Program-made: the position numbers and the translations under genes
Assembly (NCBI RefSeq): GCF_900156165.1
Contig: NZ_FTMY01000010.1
Span: 143,858-207,857, forward strand
Length of the DNA stretch: 64,000 nucleotides
Origin: Pseudacidovorax sp. RU35E
GTDB taxonomy: Bacteria > Pseudomonadota > Gammaproteobacteria > Burkholderiales > Burkholderiaceae_C
Direction: 5' to 3'
Notes under the pieces: model-generated
What the model saw: only the letters and a program-made list of their open reading frames with translations
Databases searched by the model: none
Told to the model about the DNA's origin: nothing
Part shown: piece by piece, positions 16,108 through 23,767 of the stretch
Layout of the letters: the number at the start of each line of letters is the position of its first letter
How positions within the stretch are numbered: position 1 is the first letter of the stretch

Positions 16108-17268
16108 ATGCCCCCCCCCGACAACGTGTTCCCACCCACGCGCGAGGCCGCCCTTGCCCTCGTGGCCGCGGTGCAGCCCGAGGCCTACGCCCGCACCCGC
16201 AACGCGCTCGAAGGCGCCGTCAGCCGGCTCTCCCCCTACTTCACGCACGGCCTGCTGACCCTGCCGGAGGTGCTGGCCGGCGTGGCGGCGCGGCATCCGC
16301 TGCACCGCGGGCACCGCTTCGTCATGGAGCTGGGCTGGCGCGAGTACTTCCGCCATGTCTGGCAGCACCGCGGCGACGGCATCCTGCAGAGCCTGCATCC
16401 GGGACCGCTGCCCGACGGGGCCTATGCCGGCGCGATCCCGGCCGACCTGCGTGAGGCCCGCACGGGCGTGCCGGCCATCGACCGGGCCGTGCGCCAGCTG
16501 TATGCGCAGGGCTGGCTCCACAACCACGCCAGGCTCTGGCTCGCCAGCTACACCGTGCACCTGCGCAAGGTGCACTGGCGTGCCGGTGCCGACTGGATGC
16601 TGGCCCATCTGCTGGATGGGGACCTGGCCAGCAACCACCTGAGCTGGCAGTGGGTGGCGGGCACCGCGAGCACCAAGCCCTATCTCTTCAATGCCGAGAA
16701 CGTGGCCCGCTTCGCGCCCGCGGACTGGCACAGCCCGGGCAGCGCCATCGATTGCAGCTACGAGGCGCTCGACGCCCTGGCCCGCAGCACGGCGGTGCCG
16801 CCCCCGGCCCACGAACGCCCAGGCCTGCCCGAACCGGCGCCCGCCCTTCCCCCTCGTCCCGCCACGCCGCCGCCTGCCCGCGCGCGCACGGGCGTCGTCT
16901 GGCTGGTCCACCCCTGGGCCTTGCGTGCCCCGCCGGCCGACATGGCGCCGGGTGTCGAATGCCTGGGATGGTGGCCTCTGGAAGCGCCCGGCGTGCGCAG
17001 CTGGCGGGCCGCGCGCACGGCCTTCGTGCAGGCTGCGATGCGGCCCCTGGTCGACGACTGCGTCGTCGGCAGTGCGGCCGAACGGGCCGAGGCGCTGGCG
17101 GGTGCGCACGCGGTGCATGCGTGGGACGAGCCGCACCTCGCCGGTCTGTGGCCCGAGGGCGTGCACCTGCATGCCGTGCCCGCGCTCTTCGGCCCGGTGA
17201 CGCGACGCTGCGACTCCTTTTCGGCCTGGTGGAAGCGGGCGCAGCCGGCGGCCGGCATCGCCCTGTGA
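16108..17268 (+). CDS. Cryptochrome/photolyase-like FAD-binding protein with unusual C-terminus
   Basis: A 386-residue protein starting at ATG 16108 directly with sequence of the helical FAD-binding domain of photolyases: GWREYFRHVWQHRGDG, GWLHNHARLWLASYTVH and LSWQWVAGTASTKPYLFNAE. The usual N-terminal alpha/beta antenna domain (about 130 residues) is missing. Instead, after a Pro-rich linker (about 235-265), the C-terminus (about 266-386) begins VVWLVHPWALR and ends DSFSAWWKRA, vaguely like a photolyase antenna domain moved to the end. It may repair UV-damaged DNA or act as a blue-light sensor; the FAD site looks preserved, the function is not certain. Confidence 0.8.
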   Translation: MPPPDNVFPPTREAALALVAAVQPEAYARTRNALEGAVSRLSPYFTHGLLTLPEVLAGVAARHPLHRGHRFVMELGWREYFRHVWQHRGDGILQSLHPGPLPDGAYAGAIPADLREARTGVPAIDRAVRQLYAQGWLHNHARLWLASYTVHLRKVHWRAGADWMLAHLLDGDLASNHLSWQWVAGTASTKPYLFNAENVARFAPADWHSPGSAIDCSYEALDALARSTAVPPPAHERPGLPEPAPALPPRPATPPPARARTGVVWLVHPWALRAPPADMAPGVECLGWWPLEAPGVRSWRAARTAFVQAAMRPLVDDCVVGSAAERAEALAGAHAVHAWDEPHLAGLWPEGVHLHAVPALFGPVTRRCDSFSAWWKRAQPAAGIAL

Positions 17269-17287
17269 GCACCCGGCGGCTGGCGGC

Positions 17288-19750
17288 TCAGGCCGGCGCC
17301 GTGCCCTGAGGTGTGGTGCCCTGGACGGCCGTGCCCTGTGCCGCCGCCCGGGCCACGGCCTGCTCCGCGGCGCGCGCCGCGATCCAGCCGCCGAAGGCTT
17401 CCCAGGGCATGGGCCGCGCGATATGGAAGCCCTGCGCCTTCTCGCAGCCCATGTGCACCAGCGCGTCCAGCGCCTCGGGGCTTTCCACGCCTTCGGCCAC
17501 GACCTCGAGCGCCAGGTTGTGGGCCAGGTCGACGATGGCCCGCACGATGTTGGCGTCGCTCTGGTCGTCGGCCATCTTCAGCACGAAGGACTTGTCGACC
17601 TTGAGCTGGTGCACCGGCAGGTGCTTGAGGTAGGCCAGCGACGAATAGCCGGTGCCGAAGTCGTCGATGGACAGCCGGAAGCCCATGTCGCCCAGCCGCA
17701 CCAGCGTGGCCCGCGCGCGCTGCGGGTCGTCCATGATCGCGCTCTCGGTGATCTCCAGGCAGAAGGCGCTGGCCGGCACCCGGTGGCGGTCCAGGCTGGC
17801 CTGCAGACGCCCGATGAGCTGGGTGTCGACCAGGTCCCGGGTCGAGAGGTTGACCGACACCATCTCCAACCCCTGCGCAGACAGCGTGAGCCAGCAGCGG
17901 CAGGCCTCGTCGAAGACCCACTGCGTGAGCCGCCGCACGAAGCCCGTCTGCTCGGCGAAGGGGATGAAGTGCACCGGCGGCAGCAGCCCCCGCTCCGGAT
18001 GCTGCCAGCGCAGCAGCGCCTCGGCGGTGCACACCTGGCCGCTGTCCAGGCTCAGCTTGGGCTGCAGGAACAGCCGCAGCTCGTTGCGCGTGACCGCGCC
18101 GCGCAGCTCCGACAGCAGCGACACGGCCACGGCCGTGCTGACCGACTGCGCGGGCTCGTAGGCCAGCCACTCGCGGCCCTGGCGCTTGGCGGCCTGCAGC
18201 GCGGCCTCGGCCCGGCCCACGAGTTCGTCGCCGGTGGCGGCGTCCTCAGGCCAGCAGGCATAGCCGGCGCTCACCTGCACGTCGATGCGCTGGCCCGCCA
18301 CCAGCAGCTGCTCGTCGAACAGCCGCACCAGCGACTGGGCCCACACCTCCGCCTCGTCCCGGTCCAGGCCCGTGCGAACCGCGGCGAAGGTGTTGCTGCC
18401 GATGCGGGCCACGCCGTCGCCCGCCAGCTGCACGCGGGCGTCGAGCCGCGCGGCCACGGCCTGCAGCACGCCGTCGCCGAAGGCGAAGCCCAGCACGTCG
18501 TTGACCAGCTTGAAGCGGTGGATGTCGAGCAGCAGCACGACCAGCGAGGGCGGCGCCTGCATCTCGTCATCTGCCTCCTCGTGATGGCCCTCGGGCTCGC
18601 GGTCCGCGGCCGCACCCGCCCTCGCGAGGGCCCGGGCCAGCGTGCGCTTGAAGGCCTCGCGGTTGGGCAGGCTGGTCAGGCTGTCATGGAAGGCCAGCCG
18701 CGTCACCTCGCTGCGATGCGCGCGCAGGTTCACCCGCATGTCGTCGAAGTCGCGCGCCAGCATGCCGACCTCGTCCTCGCGCTCGCGCTGGTGGATGGGC
18801 ACGTCGAAGTTGCCGGCGCCGATGGCCCGGGTGCTGGCAGACAGTTCGGCCAGCGGCTGCACCGCCTGGCGCACGGCGATGCGGCCGCTGATGGCGAACA
18901 GCAGCAGGCCGAGCACCGAGATGAGACCCAGCTGGAACGCCATGCCGCGCGTGGCGCCCGTGGCGGGCGCCAGCGAGGCGGCCAGCACCGCCTCCATCCG
19001 GCCGTCGAGCATGGACTGCGGCGCGCGGCGCAGCAGCCAGTCCTGGCCGCCGCGGCGCCATTCGAGGAGGTCTTCGTCCTTCAGGCGGCCCACCGGCGGC
19101 GGCTCGCCCTCGGGCAGGCTGTCGATGAGCGGCCTCAGCGGCCCTGGGCCGTCGCTGGCCAGCAGCATCAGCTGCAGTTGCGCCAGCTCGGTGAAGTCGT
19201 GCGCCACGTCGGCGGTGAGTTCGAAGCTCATCAGCACCCAGCCCACGACCAGGGGCGCGCGGATGGGCACCAGCACGAGCTGATAGACCTTGCCGCGCGA
19301 CGCGTAGAGCTGGGCGCCGTCGGTGGCCGGATGGGCCGCCAGCAGGCGCAGTTGCGCCGCGCTCAGGCGCAGCGACACATCGCCGGGGCTCTCGGCCAGC
19401 CAGCGGAACTGGGCGTCGAGCGAGGCCGCGGTGCTGGCGCCGATGCGGGCGATGCCGTTGCCCAGGGCCGAGGCCAGCGTGTCTGCATCGCCGGCCGCCA
19501 GCGCTTCCCGGAAGCCATAGTCCGAAGCCAGCACCGAGGCCGCCTCGTGCAGCCGCTGCTGGCGCTGGGCCAGCAGGTTGCGCCAGATGCCTTCGCCCAC
19601 CATCAGGCGCTGCTGCACGTCGGTGCGCGCCTGCTGCCACAGCGACTGCCGGGCGGCCCAGAAGGTGCCGGCCTGGATGAACAGCAGCAGCACCAGCATC
19701 ACCATCGCGATCCGGTTGACCAGCGATGCGCGATAAAAGGCACGGATCAT
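17288..19750 (-). CDS. Membrane-bound GGDEF (degenerate)-EAL protein, likely c-di-GMP phosphodiesterase
   Basis: An 820-residue inner-membrane protein. A TM segment lies at about 12-34, a periplasmic sensory region at about 35-275 and a second TM at about 278-300, followed by a HAMP-like linker, a GGDEF domain (about 350-530) and an EAL domain (about 550-800). The GGDEF site reads IGSNTFA, so the signature is lost and no inhibitory RxxD site is seen. The EAL domain keeps AEALLRW (about 573), IDDFGTGYSSL and EGVES, so hydrolysis of c-di-GMP is likely. The start overlaps the stop of the upstream cupredoxin gene by 4 bases. The C-terminus ends in imperfect Gly-Thr repeats. It may sense the redox or metal state through its partner (inference). 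Confidence 0.9.
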   Translation of the reverse strand: MIRAFYRASLVNRIAMVMLVLLLFIQAGTFWAARQSLWQQARTDVQQRLMVGEGIWRNLLAQRQQRLHEAASVLASDYGFREALAAGDADTLASALGNGIARIGASTAASLDAQFRWLAESPGDVSLRLSAAQLRLLAAHPATDGAQLYASRGKVYQLVLVPIRAPLVVGWVLMSFELTADVAHDFTELAQLQLMLLASDGPGPLRPLIDSLPEGEPPPVGRLKDEDLLEWRRGGQDWLLRRAPQSMLDGRMEAVLAASLAPATGATRGMAFQLGLISVLGLLLFAISGRIAVRQAVQPLAELSASTRAIGAGNFDVPIHQREREDEVGMLARDFDDMRVNLRAHRSEVTRLAFHDSLTSLPNREAFKRTLARALARAGAAADREPEGHHEEADDEMQAPPSLVVLLLDIHRFKLVNDVLGFAFGDGVLQAVAARLDARVQLAGDGVARIGSNTFAAVRTGLDRDEAEVWAQSLVRLFDEQLLVAGQRIDVQVSAGYACWPEDAATGDELVGRAEAALQAAKRQGREWLAYEPAQSVSTAVAVSLLSELRGAVTRNELRLFLQPKLSLDSGQVCTAEALLRWQHPERGLLPPVHFIPFAEQTGFVRRLTQWVFDEACRCWLTLSAQGLEMVSVNLSTRDLVDTQLIGRLQASLDRHRVPASAFCLEITESAIMDDPQRARATLVRLGDMGFRLSIDDFGTGYSSLAYLKHLPVHQLKVDKSFVLKMADDQSDANIVRAIVDLAHNLALEVVAEGVESPEALDALVHMGCEKAQGFHIARPMPWEAFGGWIAARAAEQAVARAAAQGTAVQGTTPQGTAPA

Positions 19751-20367
19751 GGCGGGGCCGTCTGCACCGGCAGGCGGGCGCTCACCTTGGCTGCGTCGCG
19801 CCCCACCTCCAGTGCCACGGTGGCGGGCACGTCGCCCACGGGCAACGCGGCATGCCAGGCGCGCAGCTGGTAGCCGCCCGGCGGCACGTCCTTGAGCACC
19901 AGCCGTCCCTGGGCATCGGTGCGGCCGTAGAAGGGCGTGTCCAGCACCAGCACCCAGCCCACCATCTCGTCGTGGATGTTGCAGCCCAGCACCACCACAC
20001 CGGGCATGTCGAACAGCACCGGATTGGCGGGGCGGCCGATGTAGAGCTTGAGCTCGAAGCGCTTGGCGGGCGAAAAGGAATAGACGTGGTGGCGGACTTC
20101 GTCCCGGTTCGGGAAGTCCACCGACGTGCCGCGCGTGACCACCAGCACCTCGGGCATGAAGCGCCGTTGGGCCTGGGCCAGCTCCATGCCCTTCAAGGGC
20201 CGCACCAGCGCTGCGGCCGCGGGCGATTCGAGGAACACCACCGCCTGCGCCAGCGGCCGCCCGGCGGCATCGACCACGCCCACGTCGACCGTTGCGGCGC
20301 GGCAGCCCAGCGACAACAGGGCCGCGACCAGCGCGCCGGCGGCGCGCAGGGCAGAAATCGCCGGCAT
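19747..20367 (-). CDS. Exported cupredoxin-like protein (methylamine-utilisation-protein-like)
   Basis: A 206-residue protein with an N-terminal signal peptide (cleavage after about residue 25, near GCRAA; a Cys at this place could also be lipidated). The cupredoxin core has DEVRHHVYSFSP and VVLGCNIHDEMVGW, giving the His, Cys, His and Met ligands of a type 1 copper site, and a carboxypeptidase-regulatory-like beta domain toward the C-terminus (RLVLKDVPPGGYQLRAW). It probably binds copper in the periplasm. Its stop overlaps the start of the GGDEF-EAL gene, making functional pairing plausible. Annotated relatives are often called methylamine utilisation protein, but there is no mau cluster here. 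Confidence 0.8.
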   Translation of the reverse strand: MPAISALRAAGALVAALLSLGCRAATVDVGVVDAAGRPLAQAVVFLESPAAAALVRPLKGMELAQAQRRFMPEVLVVTRGTSVDFPNRDEVRHHVYSFSPAKRFELKLYIGRPANPVLFDMPGVVVLGCNIHDEMVGWVLVLDTPFYGRTDAQGRLVLKDVPPGGYQLRAWHAALPVGDVPATVALEVGRDAAKVSARLPVQTAPP

Positions 20368-20386
20368 CGGCTTGGCGCGGTCCGGA

Positions 20387-21349
20387 TCAGGGCTCGATGG
20401 CGAAGCCCAGCACCGGTGCGCCCTGGCCCAGCGTGCCCAGCAGCGTGCTGCTGCCGGATTCGAGGCGGATGCGGTAGAGCTGCGTGGGCGAGGTGGGCGT
20501 GAGGCGGATGGCCGCCAGGGCGTCGTTGTCGCGGTCGGCGATGTCGAACTGCACGGCCTCGATGCGGCCCATGCCGAGCGAGCCCACGGTCGTGAGCTGG
20601 CCAGTGTGGGGCAGCACCACCGGCGTGACGCCCTCCAGGCTGCCCTGCAGCAGCAGCCAGCCCTGCGAGGCTTCGATGGCGTAGTTGCTGGTGAGCTTCG
20701 GATCGCGCTTGTTGTAGGTGTAGGCCACGGCCTTGACGCAGGCGCCCTTGCCGGCGCCCGAATCGCTGGCCGCATAGACCAGGCGGCCATCGAGTTGCAG
20801 GCCGGGGGTGTCGGGCTCGTTGTCGACCACCTCGTTCGTGAGCGGATGCAGGCGGAAGTTCTGGCCGGCGCAATTGACCACCCGCAGGCGGTCGACCACG
20901 GGATTGAAGTTCATCCCGTAGGTCTCGCGGGCATCCATCGGCACCGAGGTGGCAGCCGCCGCCACGGGCTTGGCCTCGCCGGTGTCGGTGGCCAGCAGGT
21001 ACAGGCGGCCACTGCGCGTGAGGGCGTAGAGCTGGCCGTAGGCGACGCGGAAATCGATCCCCACCACCGGGTCCCCGGACGGCAGCCCCGTGACCGGACG
21101 GCTGGCCTGCTCGACGCCGGGCTGCGCAGCCGAGTAGCGGTGCAGCACGCCGTCGGCCGTGAGCGTCCACAGCGTGTGCGATGCCGCGGCGCGTGCCACC
21201 GGCGCCGGCTGCCCGGGCCGGGGGGCCGCCATCGGCTGCGCGGCCTGGGCGGCGGCCATGCCGGGCGCCAGGAGGAAGGCGAGCAGGCTGCCAGTGGCAG
21301 CCAGGCCCGCGGCGGAGCGCGCACGGCGCATGCAGATGGACTGGGTCAT
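20387..21349 (-). CDS. Exported DUF4394 protein
   Basis: A 320-residue protein with an N-terminal signal peptide (hydrophobic core at about 14-33, cleavage after AAAQA) and a single DUF4394 domain. Blocks such as LWTLTADGVLHRYSA, VGIDFRVAYGQLYALTRSGR and the final GTLGQGAPVLGFAIEP suggest a beta-propeller-like repeat fold. Its function is unknown; it probably acts in the periplasm or outside the cell. It lies 19 bases upstream of the cupredoxin start on the same strand, so DUF4394, cupredoxin and the EAL protein probably form one operon. The start ATG at 21349 is fixed by the signal peptide. Confidence 0.8.
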   Translation of the reverse strand: MTQSICMRRARSAAGLAATGSLLAFLLAPGMAAAQAAQPMAAPRPGQPAPVARAAASHTLWTLTADGVLHRYSAAQPGVEQASRPVTGLPSGDPVVGIDFRVAYGQLYALTRSGRLYLLATDTGEAKPVAAAATSVPMDARETYGMNFNPVVDRLRVVNCAGQNFRLHPLTNEVVDNEPDTPGLQLDGRLVYAASDSGAGKGACVKAVAYTYNKRDPKLTSNYAIEASQGWLLLQGSLEGVTPVVLPHTGQLTTVGSLGMGRIEAVQFDIADRDNDALAAIRLTPTSPTQLYRIRLESGSSTLLGTLGQGAPVLGFAIEP

Positions 21350-21377
21350 TGCGTAATTTTCGACACTTTCTTCTACA

Positions 21378-21500
21378 ACTTGAGTACGGGACCACCACAA
21401 AAAGCGCCCCTTTGGCGCCGGCGCGACACGCCCCGCGATAGCCCCACGGCCGTACGGGCGTGCGAAAAACCGTCCAATCCGCGCCGGACCCGACTCAAGT
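21378..21500. promoter_or_regulatory. Divergent promoter region with a separated inverted repeat
   Basis: The 237-base gap between the DUF4394 gene (-) and the MHYT protein gene (+) contains ACTTGAGT (21378-21385) and its reverse complement ACTCAAGT (21493-21500), both followed by ACG. The spacing of 107 bases suggests a pair of operator half-sites or a looping regulator, but it may be chance. An A-rich stretch at about 21410 lies between them. Confidence 0.35.
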
Positions 21501-21586
21501 ACGCCGCCCGCCGGCCGAAATGGAGGATTGGGAATGTTCCCCCTTCTGGGCGGCGCACGGTGGGAACCGGCGGGCCGCGCTCTGCC

Positions 21587-23725
21587 GTGAACCTGCTGTT
21601 GCCCCGTTACGACGCCTGGATCGTCGCCGCCTCGATCCTGATCGCCACCTTCGCGTCCTACGTGGCGCTGGACCTGGCCAAGCGGGTGCACACCCGCGAC
21701 GTGATCGTCTCGCGCACCTGGTGCGCCGCCGGCTCGCTGGTGATGGGCACCGGCATCTGGTCGATGCACTTCGTGGGCATGCTGGCCTACTCCCTGCCCA
21801 TCGAGCTGGGCTACACCTACGCGCTCACGGCCATGTCCTGGCTGGCCGCCGTGGCGGTGTCGGCCCTGGCACTGCAGCTCGCGGCCAAGCGCTCGCTCAG
21901 CGCGCAATCGCTGCTGTACGGCTCGGCCGCCATGGCGCTGGGCATCTGCGCCATGCACTACCTGGGCATGGCCGCCATCGACGTGGTGCCGGGCATCCGC
22001 TGGAACTGGTCGATGGTCGCCGTCTCGGCGCTGATCGCCTGGGGCGCCTCGGCCGCAGCCCTGTTGCTGTTCTTCCTGGTGCGCGACAGCGAAGGGGGCA
22101 GGGCACGGCTGCTGCAGCTGGGCGCGGCCGTGGTCATGGGCCTGGCCATCAGCGGCATGCACTATGCGGGCATGGCCGCGGCGAGCTTCCAGGTGGGCAG
22201 CGTCTGCCTGAGCGCCGGCGAGCTCGGCGGCAAGAGCCTGGGCCTGACGGTCATGGCGGCCACACTGCTGATGCTGATGCTCACGCTGTTCACCTCGGTG
22301 CTGGACGCCCGGCTGCGCGGCCGCACCATGCAGCTGGCGCGATCGCTGAAGGAGGCCAACCACCAGCTCCAGGAGGCGAACGAGGAACTGCACCGCCGCG
22401 CCTTCCTCGACCCGCTCACCGACCTGCCCAACCGCGTGCTGTTCGACGATCGCCTGGCCCATGCGCTGACGCGCCTGGATGGCGGCAAGGAGAAGCTGGC
22501 GGTGCTGTTCGTGGACCTGGACGGCTTCAAGCCGGTCAACGATTCCTTCGGCCACTCGCTGGGCGATGCCGTGCTGCGCGAAGCCGCCCAACGGCTGAGC
22601 GGGGTGGCCCGCAGCACCGACACCGTGGCGCGCATCGGCGGCGACGAGTTCGTCGTGCTGATGGAGAACGTGGCCTATGCGGCCGACTGCACCGAACTGG
22701 CCTGCCGGATCGTGGAGGCCATCCGCGCGCCCTTCCCGGTCGGTCAGCGGCCGGTGCAGATCTCGGCCTCGGTGGGCATCGTCGTCTATCCCGACCATGG
22801 CGAGCGGCACAAGTTGGTGGCCTGCGCCGACGCTGCCATGTATGCGGCCAAGCGCGCCGGCGGCGGCAACTATGCGCTGTTCGAGTCGCGCATGGGCACC
22901 AATGCCGAGGAGCAGCTGGGCCTGCAGTCGGATCTGCGTGAGGCCATCCAGCGCGGCCAGCTGGCGCTGCACTACCAGCCCAAGATCGACGGCAAGCGCA
23001 ACCAGATCCGCGGGGTGGAGGCCCTGCTGCGCTGGACCCATCCGCGCCTGGGGCCCCTGAGCCCCCTGGTGTTCATCCCGCTGGCCGAGCGCTTCGGCCT
23101 GATCAATTCCCTGGGCCATTGGGTGATCGAGGAGGCCTGCCGCCAGATTGCGCAATGGGAGACCGAAGGCTTGCACATGCGGGTGGCCATCAACCTGTCG
23201 GCCCACCAGTTGCGCGAGCCCGACCTGGTGGTGCGCATTGCCGATGCCCTGGGCCGCAACCGCGTTTCGGCCGAACAGCTGCTGTGCGAGATCACCGAGA
23301 CCGTGGCCATGGAGGACGTGGCCGCCACGCAGCGCGTGTTCGAAGGCCTGTCGCGCATCGGCGTGTACCTGGCCATCGACGACTTCGGCACCGGCTACTC
23401 CAGCCTGAGCTACCTGCGCCAGCTGCCGGCTCGCCAGCTCAAGATCGACCGCAGCTTCGTGAGCGACCTGGAGACGAGCGCCGACGCGCGGGCCGTGGTC
23501 GATGCCGTGGTGCGCCTGTCGCACGCGCTGGGCCTGCGCGTGGTGGCCGAGGGCGTCGAGACCGTCGGCCAGCGCGACATCCTGCTGGCGATGGGCTGCG
23601 ACGAGCTGCAGGGCTTCTTCTTCGCCCGGCCGATGCCGGCGGACGACCTGCTGGCGTGGAGCCTCGGCCGGCGGCCGGCCGACACCCATGGCGAGTTCTC
23701 GCCCTCGGTGATCGCGTCGCTCTAG
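21587..23725 (+). CDS. MHYT-GGDEF-EAL bifunctional c-di-GMP protein
   Basis: A 712-residue inner-membrane protein. The N-terminal MHYT sensor has seven TM helices with the three signature motifs MHFVGM (60), MHYLGM (123) and MHYAGM (191), proposed to bind copper and sense oxygen, CO or NO. A coiled stretch (about 250-270) leads to a GGDEF domain with an intact GGDEF at 351-355 and an RxxD inhibitory site (R342-D345) exactly five residues before it, then an EAL domain with E478 in VEALLRW and IDDFGTGYSSL. Both cyclase and phosphodiesterase activities appear possible. The start is taken as GTG at 21587, since no ATG fits before the first helix. Confidence 0.92.
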   Translation: MNLLLPRYDAWIVAASILIATFASYVALDLAKRVHTRDVIVSRTWCAAGSLVMGTGIWSMHFVGMLAYSLPIELGYTYALTAMSWLAAVAVSALALQLAAKRSLSAQSLLYGSAAMALGICAMHYLGMAAIDVVPGIRWNWSMVAVSALIAWGASAAALLLFFLVRDSEGGRARLLQLGAAVVMGLAISGMHYAGMAAASFQVGSVCLSAGELGGKSLGLTVMAATLLMLMLTLFTSVLDARLRGRTMQLARSLKEANHQLQEANEELHRRAFLDPLTDLPNRVLFDDRLAHALTRLDGGKEKLAVLFVDLDGFKPVNDSFGHSLGDAVLREAAQRLSGVARSTDTVARIGGDEFVVLMENVAYAADCTELACRIVEAIRAPFPVGQRPVQISASVGIVVYPDHGERHKLVACADAAMYAAKRAGGGNYALFESRMGTNAEEQLGLQSDLREAIQRGQLALHYQPKIDGKRNQIRGVEALLRWTHPRLGPLSPLVFIPLAERFGLINSLGHWVIEEACRQIAQWETEGLHMRVAINLSAHQLREPDLVVRIADALGRNRVSAEQLLCEITETVAMEDVAATQRVFEGLSRIGVYLAIDDFGTGYSSLSYLRQLPARQLKIDRSFVSDLETSADARAVVDAVVRLSHALGLRVVAEGVETVGQRDILLAMGCDELQGFFFARPMPADDLLAWSLGRRPADTHGEFSPSVIASL

Positions 23726-23735
23726 CCTGCGCCCC

Positions 23736-23765
23736 GGCAGCGGCAGCGGCAGCGGCCGCCGCTGC
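23736..23765. repeat. GGCAGC triplet repeat and GC-rich hairpin between convergent genes
   Basis: GGCAGC is repeated three times (23736-23753) and GCAGCG (23749-23754) pairs with CGCTGC (23760-23765) to form a short hairpin between the MHYT gene and the convergent pilY1. It is a possible weak bidirectional terminator; no T-run is present. Confidence 0.35.
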
Positions 23766-23767
23766 TC

